From contig RDXX01000037.1 in NCBI GenBank assembly GCA_004292955.1, positions 62,001 to 126,000 on the forward strand: a DNA stretch of 64,000 nucleotides, read 5' to 3'. The notes under the pieces are model-generated. The model ran no database searches. It worked only from the letters and a program-made list of their open reading frames with translations, and had not been told where the DNA came from. The translations under genes were made by a program, and so were the position numbers. This document shows positions 61,253-64,000 of this stretch, piece after piece. Source of the DNA: Oscillatoriales cyanobacterium (GTDB taxonomy: Bacteria; Cyanobacteriota; Cyanobacteriia; Cyanobacteriales; Microcoleaceae). Position 1 is the stretch's first letter, and each line of letters starts with the position of its first letter.

Positions 61253-61552
61253 CTAACTTAATAATTCCCAAGCTCCGTAGCGATCGCCATAATAAGCCAA
61301 AATGCGATCGACCCGCTCGCGGCAGGCCAAATCGAACCCATCAGGATACTGTATCCACAAACCCCCAACTTGGCTGTCGCTGTAATCAAACCGCTGCGAC
61401 TGCTGCGGAATCAAACCGGTTTCCACCCCTTCAACTTGACGCAAATGGGCTGCCACTTCGCGATACACCGCCAGCGGCAATCCCGGGCATTGAATTTGAT
61501 AGCGGAGTTGTTTTTCTTGTGCCGTTTGCATCATTTCTTTGCCTGTCCCCAA
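61253..61552 (-). CDS. conserved hypothetical protein
   Basis: Compact 99-aa ORF next to pedR-like gene. Confidence 0.6.
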   Translation of the reverse strand: MGTGKEMMQTAQEKQLRYQIQCPGLPLAVYREVAAHLRQVEGVETGLIPQQSQRFDYSDSQVGGLWIQYPDGFDLACRERVDRILAYYGDRYGAWELLS

Positions 61553-61565
61553 CCATAACCCCTAT

Positions 61566-61841
61566 TTAAGATACTTCTTTATCGATCGGCCCCGGTAGAG
61601 GGCAGCAGTTAATATTCTCCATACATACCTTCCCCCACTGCAAAGCCCAGCGCACCAGCGAAACTCGATTGTCAGCGGGCGTCTTGTTCAAGATATTGCT
61701 AATGTGGTTGTCAACAGTACGCTTGCTAATCTCTAACTTCTCAGCAATTTTCTCATTGGTCAATCCCGCCGCTACTAACTCTACCACTTGCAATTCTCTG
61801 TCCGACAGGGTGACAGGGGTGCCAGAGACGCTCCCGTTCAT
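61566..61841 (-). CDS. pedR: LuxR-type regulator, PedR-like
   Basis: LSDRELQVVELVAAGLTNEKIAEKLEISKRTVDNHISNILNKT...DNRVSLVRWALQWGKVC. Confidence 0.85.
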   Translation of the reverse strand: MNGSVSGTPVTLSDRELQVVELVAAGLTNEKIAEKLEISKRTVDNHISNILNKTPADNRVSLVRWALQWGKVCMENINCCPLPGPIDKEVS

Positions 61842-62257
61842 AAATTTTTCCTATGTGTGCATATTTACCTATATACAATTCTAGAGGATGAGGGATCTAG
61901 TATGAAGAGAAAATTAAATTGGCCCGGGCACGGGATCACCAACTCGCTTGCAGAATCGCAGCAAGATGTGTAAACCCAGCCTTGCACGTGGGGTAGCGGA
62001 TGCTAGATTTACCTGCGCGCACTGGAAATCCGCGCCCAAAAAACCGCAGATGTTGGCACGTCAAACTACTGATACGCCCGCGCTGTACTTGTGCGTTGAG
62101 CGGGTAACTGCCACTATCAGTAAGTCTGATATTATAGGAGCAGCTATTACAAAATAGCTGGCAATTTTCCCTACTGGGAATCTAGGTAGAGATAATTATT
62201 GACCAGTCTGGTGCTAGTCTAAAATCTAAAATCTAAAATCTAAAATCTAAAATCAAT

Positions 62258-63238
62258 ATGACTTATCCTCGCGTTTTGTGTCTGGGTGAAATTTTATTTG
62301 ATTGTTTAGCAGACAAACCAGGAGTATCTCTAGAAGAGGTAGAATCTTGGACGGCATATGCTGGCGGTGCTCCTGCTAATGTTGCCTGTGCTTTAGCTAA
62401 ATTGGGGACGGCGGTGGGATTTATCGGTGCTGTAGGTGGGGATGAATTGGGGGAGTCTCTGGTGCAGGTATTGCAAGAATCAGGGGTTGATATCGCTGGA
62501 GTGCAACGCCATCCGAGTGCGCCGACGCGGCAAGTTTATGTCTTGCGGAATGAAGCGGGCGATCGATCTTTTGCCGGTTTTGGTAAAATGGATACTGCGG
62601 ATTTTGCCGACACCCGCTTCCAGGCTGCCCAAATACCCGAGGCGCTGTTTGAAAATGCGGAGTTTTTAGTGCTCGGCACTTTAGAATTAGCTTACCCTGA
62701 AAGTCGAGAGGCGATCGCCAGAGCGATCGAACTAGCAGAACGTTACGACGTTAAAATTATACTTGACATCAATTGGCGTCCGGTGTTTTGGCCAAATCCA
62801 GACGAAGCAAAAGCACCCATCATACAACTATTAAAAAAAGTAGATTTTCTTAAGTTATCTGACGACGAAGCCGAATGGTTGTTTGGAACTAGCGACGCTG
62901 GAGCTATTACCTACCGTCTCGATTCTGTAGAAGGCGTTTTGGTGACGGCGGGCGATAAAGGTTGCGGCTATTGTCTCTCGCAAAATGAAGGAAAAATCCC
63001 CGCTTTTGCAGTAGATGTTGAGGATACAACAGGTGCCGGCGACGGGTTTGTTGCTGGTTTTGTGCGGCAGTTGTGCAAGTATGGAATTAAGAATTTAGCA
63101 GATCCAGAAATTGCCCAAAACATTGTAACCTATGCCAGTGCCGTGGGTGCGATGACGGCGATGAAGCATGGGGCAATTGCAGCGCAACCAACTGCGGCTG
63201 AAGTAGAAGCTTTCTTGTATTTGTACAACAAAAATTAG
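62258..63238 (+). CDS. PfkB-family carbohydrate kinase (fructokinase-like)
   Basis: GEILFDCLAD, YAGGAPANVACALAKLG, VEDTTGAGDGFVAGF. Confidence 0.93.
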   Translation: MTYPRVLCLGEILFDCLADKPGVSLEEVESWTAYAGGAPANVACALAKLGTAVGFIGAVGGDELGESLVQVLQESGVDIAGVQRHPSAPTRQVYVLRNEAGDRSFAGFGKMDTADFADTRFQAAQIPEALFENAEFLVLGTLELAYPESREAIARAIELAERYDVKIILDINWRPVFWPNPDEAKAPIIQLLKKVDFLKLSDDEAEWLFGTSDAGAITYRLDSVEGVLVTAGDKGCGYCLSQNEGKIPAFAVDVEDTTGAGDGFVAGFVRQLCKYGIKNLADPEIAQNIVTYASAVGAMTAMKHGAIAAQPTAAEVEAFLYLYNKN

Positions 63239-63254
63239 CACACCAAACCTCTAT

Positions 63255-63314
63255 AGGTTCGTAGTGAGGACTTTAGTCCTCCGAAAGAAGGACTAAAGTC
63301 CTCACTACGAACCT
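63255..63314. repeat. inverted repeat, 26-bp arms
   Basis: aggttcgtagtgaggactttagtcct ... aggactaaagtcctcactacgaacct. Confidence 0.97.
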
Positions 63315-63328
63315 GTTTTATTTTGAGA

Positions 63329-63817
63329 TTAACCGCACATCAAATAATTTATAATTTGGCGGACAATTACCTCTAACGGCTGCGAAGCATCTATAATAAT
63401 TGCATTTTCAGGTTCTTCGAGAGTAGCGAACTGACTTGACAGCAAGTCTGCTTTCATGTAGTGATTTTCGCGAGTTTTTAACCGGGCTGCGAATAGCTCA
63501 AAATCACCTTTGAGATAAACTATTTTCATTCGCTGCTTGTCTCGAAACAGCATTTCGCGGTAAGATGCTTTGAGGCCAGAACAAGCTAACACGACATTTT
63601 TATTTTCCAACAGCCACCTGTCTATTGTACCTTGCAAGTGCAACAGCCAAGGCAGGCGATCGGCATCTTCTAAAGGAATGCCCCGACTCATTTTCTCTAT
63701 GTTTCCTGGCGGGTGAAAATCGTCGGCATCGCTAAAATCCCAATTGAGAGATTCCGCTAGCAACTTGCCAACAGTAGTTTTACCCGAACCGGAGACTCCC
63801 ATCACCATAATAATCAT
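63329..63817 (-). CDS. gntK: gluconokinase
   Basis: MGVSGSGKTTVGKLLAESL, DADDFHPPGNIEKMSRGIPLEDADRLPWL. Confidence 0.95.
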   Translation of the reverse strand: MIIMVMGVSGSGKTTVGKLLAESLNWDFSDADDFHPPGNIEKMSRGIPLEDADRLPWLLHLQGTIDRWLLENKNVVLACSGLKASYREMLFRDKQRMKIVYLKGDFELFAARLKTRENHYMKADLLSSQFATLEEPENAIIIDASQPLEVIVRQIINYLMCG

Positions 63818-64000
63818 CGCGCCCCTTTACCGAATACTTAGGATTCGATCGAGTTGTGCGATCGACAAACCGAGTTTCTCAAGTTTTCCGATCGCTCCTG
63901 CACCAGAAAAACTTCAAGAAACCCAGTCTATTTCTAATTCTAGATCAAATTTCTTCCATAGTCGGTCTAATGAAATTATAAGCCAAAACACCGATAATTC

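Overview
The window is a cyanobacterial chromosome segment. It carries HIP1-type GCGATCGC sites, ocp, ndhH, gun4, ferredoxin-dependent gltS and a pedR-like regulator, and looks like a filamentous Microcoleus/Oscillatoria-type genome. Housekeeping genes (queG, rsmH, ndhH, gltS, sfsA, ald, ruvA, rpsO, aroF, hisS) are mixed with accessory modules. The accessory content includes: an OCP + lone C-terminal-domain homologue pair; a toxin-antitoxin/xisI region with several frameshifted genes and four copies of a DUF4926 3' segment; a REP-associated transposase (RAYT) embedded in its likely REP/BIME arrays; a decayed IS701-like element; an XPB-like helicase + DUF790 (Bax1-like) nuclease pair whose helicase ends in a duplicated SSB-tail-like peptide; an IS605-type tnpB with one nonsense codon; a CRISPR array of 38 full repeats plus one truncated repeat, next to cas2 and an N-terminally truncated cas1, with REP palindromes at its distal end; and a three-gene C5-methyltransferase / ABC-type ATPase / HNH-like cluster that resembles a Septu-type defence system combined with a methylase. 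All calls come from reading the sequence; no database search was run.
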